Source: Apostichopus japonicus (lineage: Eukaryota > Echinodermata > Holothuroidea > Aspidochirotida > Stichopodidae). Taken from it: 64,000 nt of DNA. Numbering within the stretch: position 1 is the first letter of the stretch; every line of letters begins with the position of its first letter. A program made the position numbers and the translations under genes. Where the stretch lies: NCBI RefSeq assembly GCF_037975245.1, contig NC_092565.1:17215999-17279998 (forward strand), written 5' to 3'. The notes beneath the pieces were generated by a model. That model did not search any database, was not told the origin of the DNA, and saw nothing but the letters and a program-made list of their open reading frames with translations. Positions 15,001-26,702 of this stretch are shown here, piece after piece.

Positions 15001-18000
15001 CCTACATTGTGATCTGTAACTATTAGTTAATCCACCTAATATCTCAGTCCATACAGTGGCGCGATGGCTTGGCGCACTGTACGAGCTGATGATCGAGACT
15101 CTCTTTTGCATCCGTGGTTCGAACCCCGGTGATGACGTCTTTTGCCGATCTTTTACAGCTCGTGCCTACACGTTCAGCTGTAAGTATTAGTTAATCCACC
15201 TAATATCTCAGTCCATACAGTGGCGCGATGGCTTGGCGCACTGTACGAGCTGATGATCGAGACTCCCTTTTGCATCCGTGGTTCGAACCCCGGTGATGAC
15301 GTCTTTTGCCGATCTTTTACAGCTCGTGCCTACATTGTGAGCTGTAACTATTAGTTAATCCACCTAATATCTCAGTCCATACAGTGGCGCGATGGCTTGG
15401 CGCACTGTACGAGCTGATGATCGAGACTCTCTTTTGCATCCGTGGTTCGAACCCCGGTGATGACGTCTTTTGCCGATCTTTTACAGCTCGTGCCTACACG
15501 TTCAGCTGTAAGTATTAGTTAATCCACCTAATATCTCAGTCCATACAGTGGCGCGATGGCTTGGCGCACTGTACGAGCTGATGATCGAGACTCTCTTTTG
15601 CATCCGTGGTCCGAACCCCGGTGATGACGTCTTTTGCAGATCTTTTACAGCTCGTGCCTACACGTTCAGCTGTAAGTATTAGTTAATCCACCTAATATCT
15701 CAGTCCATACAGTGGCGCGATGGCTTGGCGCACTGTACGAGCTGATGATCGAGACTCTCTTTTGCATCCGTGGTTCGAACCCCGGTGATGACGTCTTTTG
15801 CCGATCTTTTACAGCTCGTGCCTACACGTTCAGCTGTAAGTATTAGTTAATCCACCTAATATCTCAGTCCATACAGTGGCGCGATGGCTTGGCGCACTGT
15901 ACGAGCTGATGATCGAGACTCCCTTTTGCATCCGTGGTTCGAACCCCGGTGATGACGTCTTTTGCCGATCTTTTACAGCTCGTGCCTACATTGTGATCTG
16001 TAACTATTAGTTAATCCACCTAATATCTCAGTCCATACAGTGGCGCGATGGCTTGGCGCACTGTACGAGCTGATGATCGAGACTCTCTTTTGCATCCGTG
16101 GTTCGAACCCCGGTGATGACGTCTTTTGCCGATCTTTTACAGCTCGTGCCTACACGTTCAGCTGTAAGTATTAGTTAATCCACCTAATATCTCAGTCCAT
16201 ACAGTGGCGCGATGGCTTGGCGCACTGTACGAGCTGATGATCGAGACTCTCTTTTGCATCCGTGGTCCGAACCCCGGTGATGACGTCTTTTGCAGATCTT
16301 TTACAGCTCGTGCCTACACGTTCAGCTGTAAGTATTAGTTAATCCACCTAATATCTCAGTCCATACAGTGGCGCGATGGCTTGGCGCACTGTACGAGCTG
16401 ATGATCGAGACTCTCTTTTGCATCCGTGGTTCGAACCCCGGTGATGACGTCTTTTGCCGATCTTTTACAGCTCGTGCCTACATTGTGAGCTGTAACTATT
16501 AGTTAATCCACCTAATATCTCAGTCCATACAGTGGCGCGATGGCTTGGCGCACTGTACGAGCTGATGATCGAGACTCTCTTTTGCATCCGTGGTTCGAAC
16601 CCCTGTGATGACGTCTTTTGCCGATCTTTTACAGCTCGTGCCTACATTGTGATCTGTAACTATTAGTTAATCCACCTAATATCTCAGTCCATACAGTGGC
16701 GCGATGGCTTGGCGCACTGTACGAGCTGATGATCGAGACTCTCTTTTGCATCCGTGGTTCGAACCCCGGTGATGACGTCTTTTGCCGATCTTTTACAGCT
16801 CGTGCCTACACGTTCAGCTGTAAGTATTAGTTAATCCACCTAATATCTCAGTCCATACAGTGGCGCGATGGCTTGGCGCACTGTACGAGCTGATGATCGA
16901 GACTCCCTTTTGCATCCGTGGTTCGAACCCCGGTGATGACGTCTTTTGCCGATCTTTTACAGCTCGTGCCTACACGTTCAGCTGTAAGTATTAGTTAATC
17001 CACCTAATATCTCAGTCCATACAGTGGCGCGATGGCTTGGCGCACTGTACGAGCTGATGATCGAGACTCTCTTTTGCATCCGTGGTTCGAACCCCGGTGA
17101 TGACGTCTTTTGCCGATCTTTTACAGCTCGTGCCTACACGGGGAGCTGTAAGTATTAGTTAATCCACCTAATATCTCAGTCCATACAGTGGCGCGATGGC
17201 TTGGCGCACTGTACGAGCTGATGATCGAGACTCTCTTTTGCATCCGTGGTTCGAACCCCGGTGATGACGTCTTTTGCCGATCTTTTACAGCTCGTGCCTA
17301 CACGTTCAGCTGTAAGTATTAGTTAATCCACCTTGTATCTCAGCCCATACAGTGGCGCGATGGCTTGGCGCACTGTACGAGCTGATGATCGAGACTCTCT
17401 TTTGCGTCCGTGGTTCGAACCCCGGTGATGACGTCTTCTGCCGATCTTTTACAGCTCGTGCCTACACGTTCACCTGTAAGTATTAGTTAATCCGCCTAAT
17501 ATCTCAGTCCATACAGTGGCGCGATGGCTTGGCGCACTGTACGAGCTGATGATCGAGACTCTCTTTTGCATCCGTGGTTCGAACCCCGGTGATCATGTCT
17601 TTTGCCGATCTTTTACAGCTCGTGCCTACACGGGGAGCTGTAAGTATTAGTTAATCCACCTAATATCTCAGTCCATACAGTGGCGCGATGGCTTGGCGCA
17701 CTGTACGAGCTGATGATCGAGACTCCCTTTTGCATCCGTGGTTCGAACCCCGGTGATGACGTCTTTTGCCGATCTTTTACAGCTCGTGCCTACATTGTGA
17801 GCTGTAACTATTAGTTAATCCACCTAATATCTCAGTCCATACAGTGGCGCGATGGCTTGGCGCACTGTACGAGCTGATGATCGAGACTCTCTTTTGCATC
17901 CGTGGTTCGAACCCCGGTGATGACGTCTTTTGCCGATCTTTTACAGCTCGTGCCTACACGTTCAGCTGTAAGTATTAGTTAATCCACCTAATATCTCAGT

Positions 18001-21000
18001 CCATACAGTGGCGCGATGGCTTGGCGCACTGTACGAGCTGATGATCGAGACTCTCTTTTGCATCCGTGGTCCGAACCCCGGTGATGACGTCTTTTGCAGA
18101 TCTTTTACAGCTCGTGCCTACACGTTCAGCTGTAAGTATTAGTTAATCCACCTAATATCTCAGTCCATACAGTGGCGCGATGGCTTGGCGCACTGTACGA
18201 GCTGATGATCGAGACTCTCTTTTGCATCCGTGGTTCGAACCCCGGTGATGACGTCTTTTGCCGATCTTTTACAGCTCGTGCCTACACGTTCAGCTGTAAG
18301 TATTAGTTAATCCACCTAATATCTCAGTCCATACAGTGGCGCGATGGCTTGGCGCACTGTACGAGCTGATGATCGAGACTCCCTTTTGCATCCGTGGTTC
18401 GAACCCCGGTGATGACGTCTTTTGCCGATCTTTTACAGCTCGTGCCTACATTGTGATCTGTAACTATTAGTTAATCCACCTAATATCTCAGTCCATACAG
18501 TGGCGCGATGGCTTGGCGCACTGTACGAGCTGATGATCGAGACTCTCTTTTGCATCCGTGGTTCGAACCCCGGTGATGACGTCTTTTGCCGATCTTTTAC
18601 AGCTCGTGCCTACACGTTCAGCTGTAAGTATTAGTTAATCCACCTAATATCTCAGTCCATACAGTGGCGCGATGGCTTGGCGCACTGTACGAGCTGATGA
18701 TCGAGACTCTCTTTTGCATCCGTGGTCCGAACCCCGGTGATGACGTCTTTTGCAGATCTTTTACAGCTCGTGCCTACACGTTCAGCTGTAAGTATTAGTT
18801 AATCCACCTAATATCTCAGTCCATACAGTGGCGCGATGGCTTGGCGCACTGTACGAGCTGATGATCGAGACTCTCTTTTGCATCCGTGGTTCGAACCCCG
18901 GTGATGACGTCTTTTGCCGATCTTTTACAGCTCGTGCCTACATTGTGAGCTGTAACTATTAGTTAATCCACCTAATATCTCAGTCCATACAGTGGCGCGA
19001 TGGCTTGGCGCACTGTACGAGCTGATGATCGAGACTCTCTTTTGCATCCGTGGTTCGAACCCCTGTGATGACGTCTTTTGCCGATCTTTTACAGCTCGTG
19101 CCTACATTGTGATCTGTAACTATTAGTTAATCCACCTAATATCTCAGTCCATACAGTGGCGCGATGGCTTGGCGCACTGTACGAGCTGATGATCGAGACT
19201 CTCTTTTGCATCCGTGGTTCGAACCCCGGTGATGACGTCTTTTGCCGATCTTTTACAGCTCGTGCCTACACGTTCAGCTGTAAGTATTAGTTAATCCACC
19301 TAATATCTCAGTCCATACAGTGGCGCGATGGCTTGGCGCACTGTACGAGCTGATGATCGAGACTCCCTTTTGCATCCGTGGTTCGAACCCCGGTGATGAC
19401 GTCTTTTGCCGATCTTTTACAGCTCGTGCCTACACGTTCAGCTGTAAGTATTAGTTAATCCACCTAATATCTCAGTCCATACAGTGGCGCGATGGCTTGG
19501 CGCACTGTACGAGCTGATGATCGAGACTCTCTTTTGCATCCGTGGTTCGAACCCCGGTGATGACGTCTTTTGCCGATCTTTTACAGCTCGTGCCTACACG
19601 GGGAGCTGTAAGTATTAGTTAATCCACCTAATATCTCAGTCCATACAGTGGCGCGATGGCTTGGCGCACTGTACGAGCTGATGATCGAGACTCTCTTTTG
19701 CATCCGTGGTTCGAACCCCGGTGATGACGTCTTTTGCCGATCTTTTACAGCTCGTGCCTACACGTTCAGCTGTAAGTATTAGTTAATCCACCTTGTATCT
19801 CAGCCCATACAGTGGCGCGATGGCTTGGCGCACTGTACGAGCTGATGATCGAGACTCTCTTTTGCGTCCGTGGTTCGAACCCCGGTGATGACGTCTTCTG
19901 CCGATCTTTTACAGCTCGTGCCTACACGTTCACCTGTAAGTATTAGTTAATCCGCCTAATATCTCAGTCCATACAGTGGCGCGATGGCTTGGCGCACTGT
20001 ACGAGCTGATGATCGAGACTCTCTTTTGCATCCGTGGTTCGAACCCCGGTGATCATGTCTTTTGCCGATCTTTTACAGCTCGTGCCTACACGGGGAGCTG
20101 TAAGTATTAGTTAATCCACCTAATATCTCAGTCCATACAGTGGCGCGATGGCTTGGCGCACTGTACGAGCTGATGATCGAGACTCTCTTTTGCGTCCGTG
20201 GTTCGAACCCCGGTGATGACGTCTTCTGCCGATCTTTTACAGCTCGTGCCTACACGTTCAGTTGTAAGTATTAGTTAATCCACCTTGTATCTCAGTCCAT
20301 ACAGTGGCGCGATGGCTTGGCGCACTGTACGAGCTGATGATCGAGACTCTCTTTTGCGTCCGTGGTTCGAACCCCGGTGATGACGTCTTCTGCCGATTTT
20401 TTACAGCTCGTGCCTACACGTTCACCTGTAAGTATTAGTTAATCCGCCTAATATCTCAGTCCATACAGTGGCGCGATGGCTTGGCGCACTGTACGCGCTG
20501 ATGATCGAGACTCTCTTTTGCGTCCGTGGTTCGAACCCCGGTGATGACGTCTTCTGCCGATCTTTTACAGCTCTTGCCGACACGTTCCGCTGTAAGTATT
20601 AGTTAATCCACCTAATATCTCAGTCCATACAGTGGCGCGATGGCTTGGCGCACTGTACGAGCTGATGATCGAGACTCTCTTTTGCGTCCGTGGTTCGAAC
20701 CCCTGTGATGACGTCTTTTGCCGATCTTTTACAGCTCGTTCCCACACGTTCAGCTGTAAGTATTAGTTAATCCACCTAATATCTCAGTCCATACAGTGGC
20801 GTGATGGCTTGGCGCACCGTACCAGCTGATGATCGAGACTCTCTTTTGCATCCGTGGTTCGAACCCCGGTGATGACGTCTTTTGCCGATCTTTTACAGCT
20901 CGTGCCCACACGTTCAGCTGTAAGTATTAGTTAATCCACCTAATATCTCAGTCCATACAGTGGCGCGATGGCTTGGCGCACTGTACGAGCTGATGATCGA

Positions 21001-23907
21001 GACTCTCTTTTGCATCCGTGGTTCGAACCCCGGTGATGACGTCTTTTGCCGATCTTTTACAGCTCGTGCCTACACGTTCAGCTGTAAGTATTAGTTAATC
21101 CACCTAATATCTCAGTCCATACAGTGGCGCGATGGCTTGGCGCACTGTACGAGCTGATGATCGAGACTCTCTTTTGCATCCGTGGTTCGAACCCCTGTGA
21201 TGACGTCTTTTGCCGATCTTTTACAGCTCGTGCCTACATTGTGATCTGTAACTATTAGTTAATCCACCTAATATCTCAGTCCATACAGTGGCGCGATGGC
21301 TTGGCGCACTGTACGAGCTGATGATCGAGACTCTCTTTTGCATCCGTGGTTCGAACCCCGGTGATGACGTCTTTTGCCGATCTTTTACAGCTCGTGCCTA
21401 CACGTTCAGCTGTAAGTATTAGTTAATCCACCTAATATCTCAGTCCATACAGTGGCGCGATGGCTTGGCGCACTGTACGAGCTGATGATCGAGACTCCAT
21501 TTTGCATCCGTGGTTCGAACCCCGGTGATGACGTCTTTTGCCGATCTTTTACAGCTCGTGCCTACATTGTGAGCTGTAACTATTAGTTAATCCACCTAAT
21601 ATCTCAGTCCATACAGTGGCGCGATGGCTTGGCGCACTGTACGAGCTGATGATCGAGACTCTCTTTTGCGTCCGTGGTTCGAACCCCGGTGATGACGTCT
21701 TCTGCCGATCTTTTACAGCTCGTGCCTACACGTTCACCTGTAAGTATTAGTTAATCCGCCTAATATCTCAGTCCATACAGTGGCGCGATGGCTTGGCGCA
21801 CTGTACGAGCTGATGATCGAGACTCTCTTTTGCATCCGTGGTTCGAACCCCGGTGATGATGTCTTTTGCCGATCTTTTACAGCTCGTGCCTACACGGGGA
21901 GCTGTAAGTATTAGTTAATCCGCCTAATATCTCAGTCCATACAGTGGCGCGATGGCTTGGCGCACTGTACGCGCTGATGATCGAGACTCTCTTTTGCGTC
22001 CGTGGTTCGAACCCCGGTGATGACGTCTTCTGCCGATCTTTTACAGCTCTTGCCGACACGTTCCGCTGTAAGTATTAGTTAATCCACCTAATATCTCAGT
22101 CCATACAGTGGCGCGATGGCTTGGCGCACTGTACGAGCTGATGATCGAGACTCTCTTTTGCGTCCGTGGTTCGAACCCCGGTGATGACGTCTTCTGCCGA
22201 TTTTTTACAGCTCGTGCCTACACGTTCACCTGTAAGTATTAGTTAATCCGCCTAATATCTCAGTCCATACAGTGGCGCGATGGCTTGGCGCACTGTACGC
22301 GCTGATGATCGAGATTCTCTTTTGCGTCCGTGGTTCGAACCCCGGTGATGACGTCTTCTGCCGATCTTTTACAGCTCTTGCCGACACGTTCCGCTGTAAG
22401 TATTAGTTAATCCACCTAATATCTCAGTCCATACAGTGGCGCGATGGCTTGGCGCACTGTACGAGCTGATGATCGAGACTCTCTTTTGCGTCCGTGGTTC
22501 GAACCCCTGTGATGACGTCTTTTGCCGATCTTTTACAGCTCGTTCCCACACGTTCAGCTGTAAGTATTAGTTAATCCACCTAATATCTCAGTCCATACAG
22601 TGGCGCGATGGCTTGGCGCACCGTACCAGCTGATGATCGAGACTCTCTTTTGCATCCGTGGTTCGAACCCCGGTGATGACGTCTTTTGCCGATCTTTTAC
22701 AGCTCGTGCCCACACGTTCAGCTGTAAGTATTAGTTAATCCACCTAATATCTCAGTCCATACAGTGGCGCGATGGCTTGGCGCACTGTACGAGCTGATGA
22801 TCGAGACTCTCTTTTGCATCCGTGGTTCGAACCCCGGTGATGACGTCTTTTGCCGATCTTTTACAGCTCGTGCCTACACGGGGAGCTGTAAGTATTAGTT
22901 AATCCACCTAATATCTCAGTCCATACAGTGGCGCGATGGCTTGGCGCACTGTACGAGCTGATGATCGAGACTCTCTTTTGCATCCGTGGTTCGAACCCCT
23001 GTGATGACGTCTTTTGCCGATCTTTTACAGCTCGTGCCTACATTGTGATCTGTAACTATTAGTTAATCCACCTAATATCTCAGTCCATACAGTGGCGCGA
23101 TGGCTTGGCGCACTGTACGAGCTGATGATCGAGACTCTCTTTTGCATCCGTGGTTCGAACCCCGGTGATGACGTCTTTTGCCGATCTTTTACAGCTCGTG
23201 CCTACACGTTCAGCTGTAAGTATTAGTTAATCCACCTAATATCTCAGTCCATACAGTGGCGCGATGGCTTGGCGCACTGTACGAGCTGATGATCGAGACT
23301 CCCTTTTGCATCCGTGGTTCGAACCCCGGTGATGACGTCTTTTGCCGATCTTTTACAGCTCGTGCCTACATTGTGAGCTGTAACTATTAGTTAATCCACC
23401 TAATATCTCAGTCCATACAGTGGCGCGATGGCTTGGCGCACTGTACGAGCTGATGATCGAGACTCTCTTTTGCGTCCGTGGTTCGAATCCCGGTGATGAC
23501 GTCTTCTGCCGATCTTTTACAGCTCGTGCCTACACGTTCAGTTGTAAGTATTAGTTAATCCACCTTGTATCTCAGTCCATACAGTGGCGCGATGGCTTGG
23601 CGCACTGTACGAGCTGATGATCGAGACTCTCTTTTGCATCCGTGGTTCGAACCCCGGTGATGACGTCTTCTGCCGATTTTTTACAGCTCGTGCCTACACG
23701 TTCAGCTGTAAGTATTAGTTAAGCCGCCTAATATCTCAGTCCATACAGTGGCGCGATGGCTTGGCGCACTGTACGCGCTGATGATCGAGACTCTCTTTTG
23801 CGTCCGTGGTTCGAACCCCGGTGATGACGTCTTTTGCCGATCTTTTACAGCTCGTGCCTACACGGGGAGCTGTAACTATTAGTTAATCCACCTAATATCT
23901 CAGTCCA
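1..23907 (+). repeat. 164-bp satellite array, about 146 tandem monomers
   Basis: The whole segment is a head-to-tail array with a strict 164-bp period. Recurrent variant sites are spaced by exact multiples of 164 (for example 2689 to 5149 is 15 units, and 13513 to 20565 is 43 units), so I see no net insertion or deletion over nearly 24 kb. Each monomer holds GGTTCGAACCC, a perfect match to the RNA polymerase III B-box (first full example 192-202). About 48 bp before it lies TGGCGCGATGG, which resembles an A-box (133-143), flanked by the inverted pair TACAGTG/CACTGTA. T-runs follow the B-box by about 25 bp, but one TTTT also sits between the two boxes (180-183). The array begins before base 1 and ends abruptly after cagtcca at 23907. 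Monomers differ by a small set of shared diagnostic substitutions, forming higher-order blocks. I see no protein-coding function. Confidence 0.97.
15176..20185 (+). repeat. Higher-order satellite block: 2460-bp (15-monomer) unit duplicated in tandem
   Basis: By line-by-line comparison, bases 15176-17725 match bases 17636-20185 with no difference that I can see. The offset is 2460 bp, exactly 15 monomers. The match breaks at 15173-15175 versus 17633-17635 on the left (ttc versus ggg) and at 17726 versus 20186 on the right (c versus t). Marker variants travel together inside the block: ccgaacc with gcagatc, the cagcccatac change, and the gatcatgtc monomer. This is the mark of a recent unequal exchange or amplification, or of an assembly duplication. 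Confidence 0.85.
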
Positions 23908-23985
23908 GGTCGTCAGATGCACAATACCTTCTTAAATCCTTTAAACCATAATGGCGACCTACAATCGCTGTCAGACTGGCTTATG
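23908..23985. other. Short unique spacer between satellite and MITE
   Basis: Non-repetitive sequence begins directly after the last, truncated satellite monomer. It ends in ggcttatg (23978-23985), the left target-site copy of the adjoining hAT-type element. I see no gene in it. Confidence 0.6.
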
Positions 23986-24361
23986 CAGTGGCGTAGGAAG
24001 GTACTTTTGAGTGGCGGGGGGGGGGGGGGCTGAAGACTGATGGCCGGCCTTGGGGAGGGGTCTAAGGGGAGACGCTTCCCCCTCCCATTTGGATATTTTT
24101 TGCATTTCTTGGTGGCCTCAGATGCAATTTGGTGCAATATAGCACACTTCAACACCTACTCCATTTTGTAAACTTAATTTTGTATTTTCACCTGGCCTTA
24201 GATGCAATTTGGTCCTCCGAATGAGTTTTTTTTCTCTCATTTGGAAATGAAAAAGGGGTTTTCTGACTTGCGAACCGGGGGGGGGCGGAATGATACTTCC
24301 GCCCCTCCACATTTTTCACTGGGGGGGCAGGCGCCCCCAGCCCCCCGTTCCTACGCCCTTG
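23986..24361. mobile_element. Non-autonomous hAT-type element (MITE)
   Basis: The left end begins CAGTGGCGTAGGAA. The right end, read in reverse complement, begins CAAGGGCGTAGGAAC, giving imperfect terminal inverted repeats. The flanks are ggcttatg (23978-23985) and ggcttatt (24362-24369), an 8-bp target duplication with one mismatch, as expected for the hAT superfamily. The interior has long G runs, a GC-rich inverted segment near 24050-24090, and two copies of a TTAGATGCAATTTGGT-like motif (one reads cagatgcaatttggt) shared with repeats at 53.2-54.0 kb. It has no transposase reading frame. Superfamily assignment rests on the ends and target-duplication length only. Confidence 0.75.
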
Positions 24362-25550
24362 GGCTTATTTTTATGGCAAACAGGCAACAGTACCCACATT
24401 TGAACTTATGTGAACGTGAATGATATGTATAATCACTGTTTTGTCTTTAAACTATGTGTTCTAGAAGCAAATGATTGTTTGTCATATTTTGGGCGTTGGC
24501 TCGGTGAAAGACATCAGACACCGTGCCGGGGAGCTATATCCTAGACTCAAAGCTGTATTTTTATCAGTTTAATTGGCAGTGATGATAACGGTGAGGTTAA
24601 TGGGATTAAAACGAAGTCGTAAACCAGTTGAATAATTGTTTACCTATTTTTTTGTTTGAAGGAGGGGGAGGGTGAATCCCGAGAGGTCACTATTATACAT
24701 CGAATTCTTCCGCCTTTAGAGTGGGAATAGGGCGGATTTACCGAAGGGGCCATACCTTAATATCTAGCTCTTCAGGGTTATTTCCAAAAGTGGAAATATC
24801 ATGGCAACGCAAGCAAAAACGCTATAATCAGTTGCCTTTCCAGAGTGATCAGAATTCGTGGTGAAATAATTTTGTTTTGGCCGGCCTTTATCCGCCTATC
24901 GTGATTTACTAAGTTGAGAACAATATATTTGAACCCCAGTCGATGCTTATGAAACACAACATTTAACGCAGACAGGATACGAAAAGTTATATTTTACTGC
25001 AGTAATAAAAGTGTATTATAAGTCAGTCACATCAATCGAATAACATAATCTGGTTAAATGTGTTACCGTAAAAGAAAGCAAAAAATCAGTAAAACACACA
25101 CACCCGAACACACATACAACAAAAAGCAAAGACGGTATAAAAAACCAACAACAATCATTGCCACATGGTGTGCCACATTCTGCAGTCTTGAATAACATTC
25201 TTCATTTTGTCCATGGAACTGTCCATGTCTACATGAACTTAGGAATAGCTCTGAATGAAGAAGTCTTAATAAACATGTAATATAATAAACAATGCCATGT
25301 GGTGGTTATGTATACCTATAATTTATAAGTAACACGTATATACACCAAATACACTGTATAACAAAATAATAACTAACAAGACGCATGGAAATTTAATTTA
25401 ATTTAAAGGATACCCTCAAACGAATACACACTGACCACATAGGCAGAATAACACAATGAGGGGAAGATGAGGACAATAATAAGGAAATATAAGTTGGTGC
25501 CGTTTCACATCTTTTATCATTTAGTTTGATTTCACCTATAATTTTTTTTA
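24362..25550. other. Intergenic, no gene recognised
   Basis: AT-rich non-coding sequence with short scattered open frames only. I find no splice-consistent coding exon, tRNA or terminal-repeat pair in this stretch. Confidence 0.5.
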
Positions 25551-25589
25551 GCCTTTGGAGAAGATCCTGCTAGGATCGAAACGTCAGGC
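25551..25589 (+). ncRNA. Degenerate hammerhead-ribozyme-like motif, probable Penelope-like element remnant
   Basis: The segment reads as outer stem GCCT/AGGC, then TTGGAGA where a hammerhead has CTGANGA, then stem-loop GATCC-TGCTA-GGATC, then GAAACGTC. The last part matches the hammerhead 3' core, including a palindromic ACGT stem III. Type I hammerheads with such minimal stem III are known from Penelope-like retroelements. Two core positions of the 5' box are changed (C3 to T, A6 to G), so self-cleavage is unlikely. The (TA)n tract follows about 60 bp downstream. I found no reverse transcriptase nearby. Confidence 0.5.
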
Positions 25590-25646
25590 CAACTTACTTT
25601 TACACACCTTTAAAATTATAAATATATTAATTAATATATATACATG

Positions 25647-25649
<3 letters not shown>

Positions 25650-25709
<60 letters not shown>
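25650..25709. repeat. (TA)n microsatellite
   Basis: About 30 TA dinucleotides in a row, in an AT-rich context downstream of the hammerhead-like motif. Any open frame through it, a run of Ile-Tyr, is an artefact of the dinucleotide repeat. Confidence 0.95.
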
Positions 25710-25712
<3 letters not shown>

Positions 25713-25973
25713 CACTTATATATATCCAAGTAAACGCATATCGTTTTTCGTACTAAGTATTGGAAACGTGTCGTTATATGACATTAAAAAGCACGAATAT
25801 CGGGCAATCTTTAAAGTTATGCATGTAACTTCAATTACAATAATTTAACACGTCCGAACAGTTGGTTATACATGAATACGAATATCGAAAAGTCTGTCTG
25901 CAATTGGCTCATAAAACTTAGTATCAAGGGATATCATATAACTTTTCCTTAATCAAATCAAATGTTCACATTT

Positions 25974-26414
25974 TTACCACTTTCCTTGTTGTCTCGTGAT
26001 TTTATACAAATCTTCGTGTACCCATTCTGCTGCATCTAATGTACTTCTAATGAGCTTGTATCGCGCGTCGGAAATTTCTATCGCAGAACTCAAAGGAGGC
26101 ATGCCCTCTCCCAGGCAAACATATCTAATTGCGTTACAACAGAAAACACCGCAACTGCTACTGTCTGGTTGCAATGTCATGACTTCATTCTTAATTTTCG
26201 ATTTGCCCTTGTTGCATAATATATTTGGCAAGTTGCTAATTAATTCCCTTCTGTGCAGGCGGTTAAAAAAGGTTTGAAGATTATGAACAACTCTTCCATG
26301 AGTTTGGTTTTTCATGGAATCAAATATTCGTACTGCCTTCTGATATTGATCAATAACGCATAATATGAAGTGGTGAAAATAGTTAATCGGAACTAGAATT
26401 AGCCTACATTGCAA
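25974..26414 (-). pseudogene. Ulp1/SENP-like (C48) cysteine protease fragment
   Basis: This minus-strand open frame of 146 codons has the layout of a Ulp1-family cysteine protease domain, the family that cleaves SUMO and related modifiers. I see hydrophobic strand ILVPINYFHHFIL with His15 as the likely catalytic His, FDSM with Asp32, and LQPDSSSCGVF with Gln82 of the oxyanion hole and Cys88 as nucleophile. All four active-site residues are present. The N-terminal part of the domain is not continuous in this frame; an overlapping frame at 26399-26599 contains GLSDNGW, which may be the displaced N-terminal segment. There is no clear start, promoter or partner exon. C48 domains are carried by several animal transposons, including Ginger1-type elements, so I read this as a transposon-derived fragment. 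A working exon of a host protease cannot be excluded. Confidence 0.6.
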
Positions 26415-26702
26415 ACATTAAGGTTATCTGTATAGGACGTAACGTCAACTTGTCGCTTCATAATTGAGGCCCATCCGTTGTCACTCAACCCAATTGTTCC
26501 GAACGGTAGGTACCCAAAGTCTCGACGGGTATTTCCATTGCTGGTATTTGCTATTGTTACTACAGTTCTGTTGTAACTTTCTACGAAAGAGTTGGACAAC
26601 CACCCTGGTTTATTGTGTGTTCATGTTTTGCAAAGTAAGAGTCAGTGTTTGGTAAAATACCCCCGTGTAAAGATACAGCATATTCTAGAGGCGGTTTCGA
26701 CT

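Noticed and set aside
2689..22551. Eight similar 60-residue minus-strand frames within the satellite, each containing GFEPRTQ
   Set aside because: The period of 164 is not a multiple of three, so the frame changes each monomer. GFEPRT is the usual spurious translation of a tRNA B-box. They are shadows of the satellite.
1..23907. CRISPR array or true tRNA gene cluster
   Set aside because: Units are contiguous 164-bp satellite monomers without unique spacers, in a eukaryotic context. The T-arm stem has mismatches and no full cloverleaf is evident, so I do not call tRNA genes.
25555..25848. 97-residue frame with an Ile-Tyr run
   Set aside because: It is a translation of the (TA)n microsatellite.
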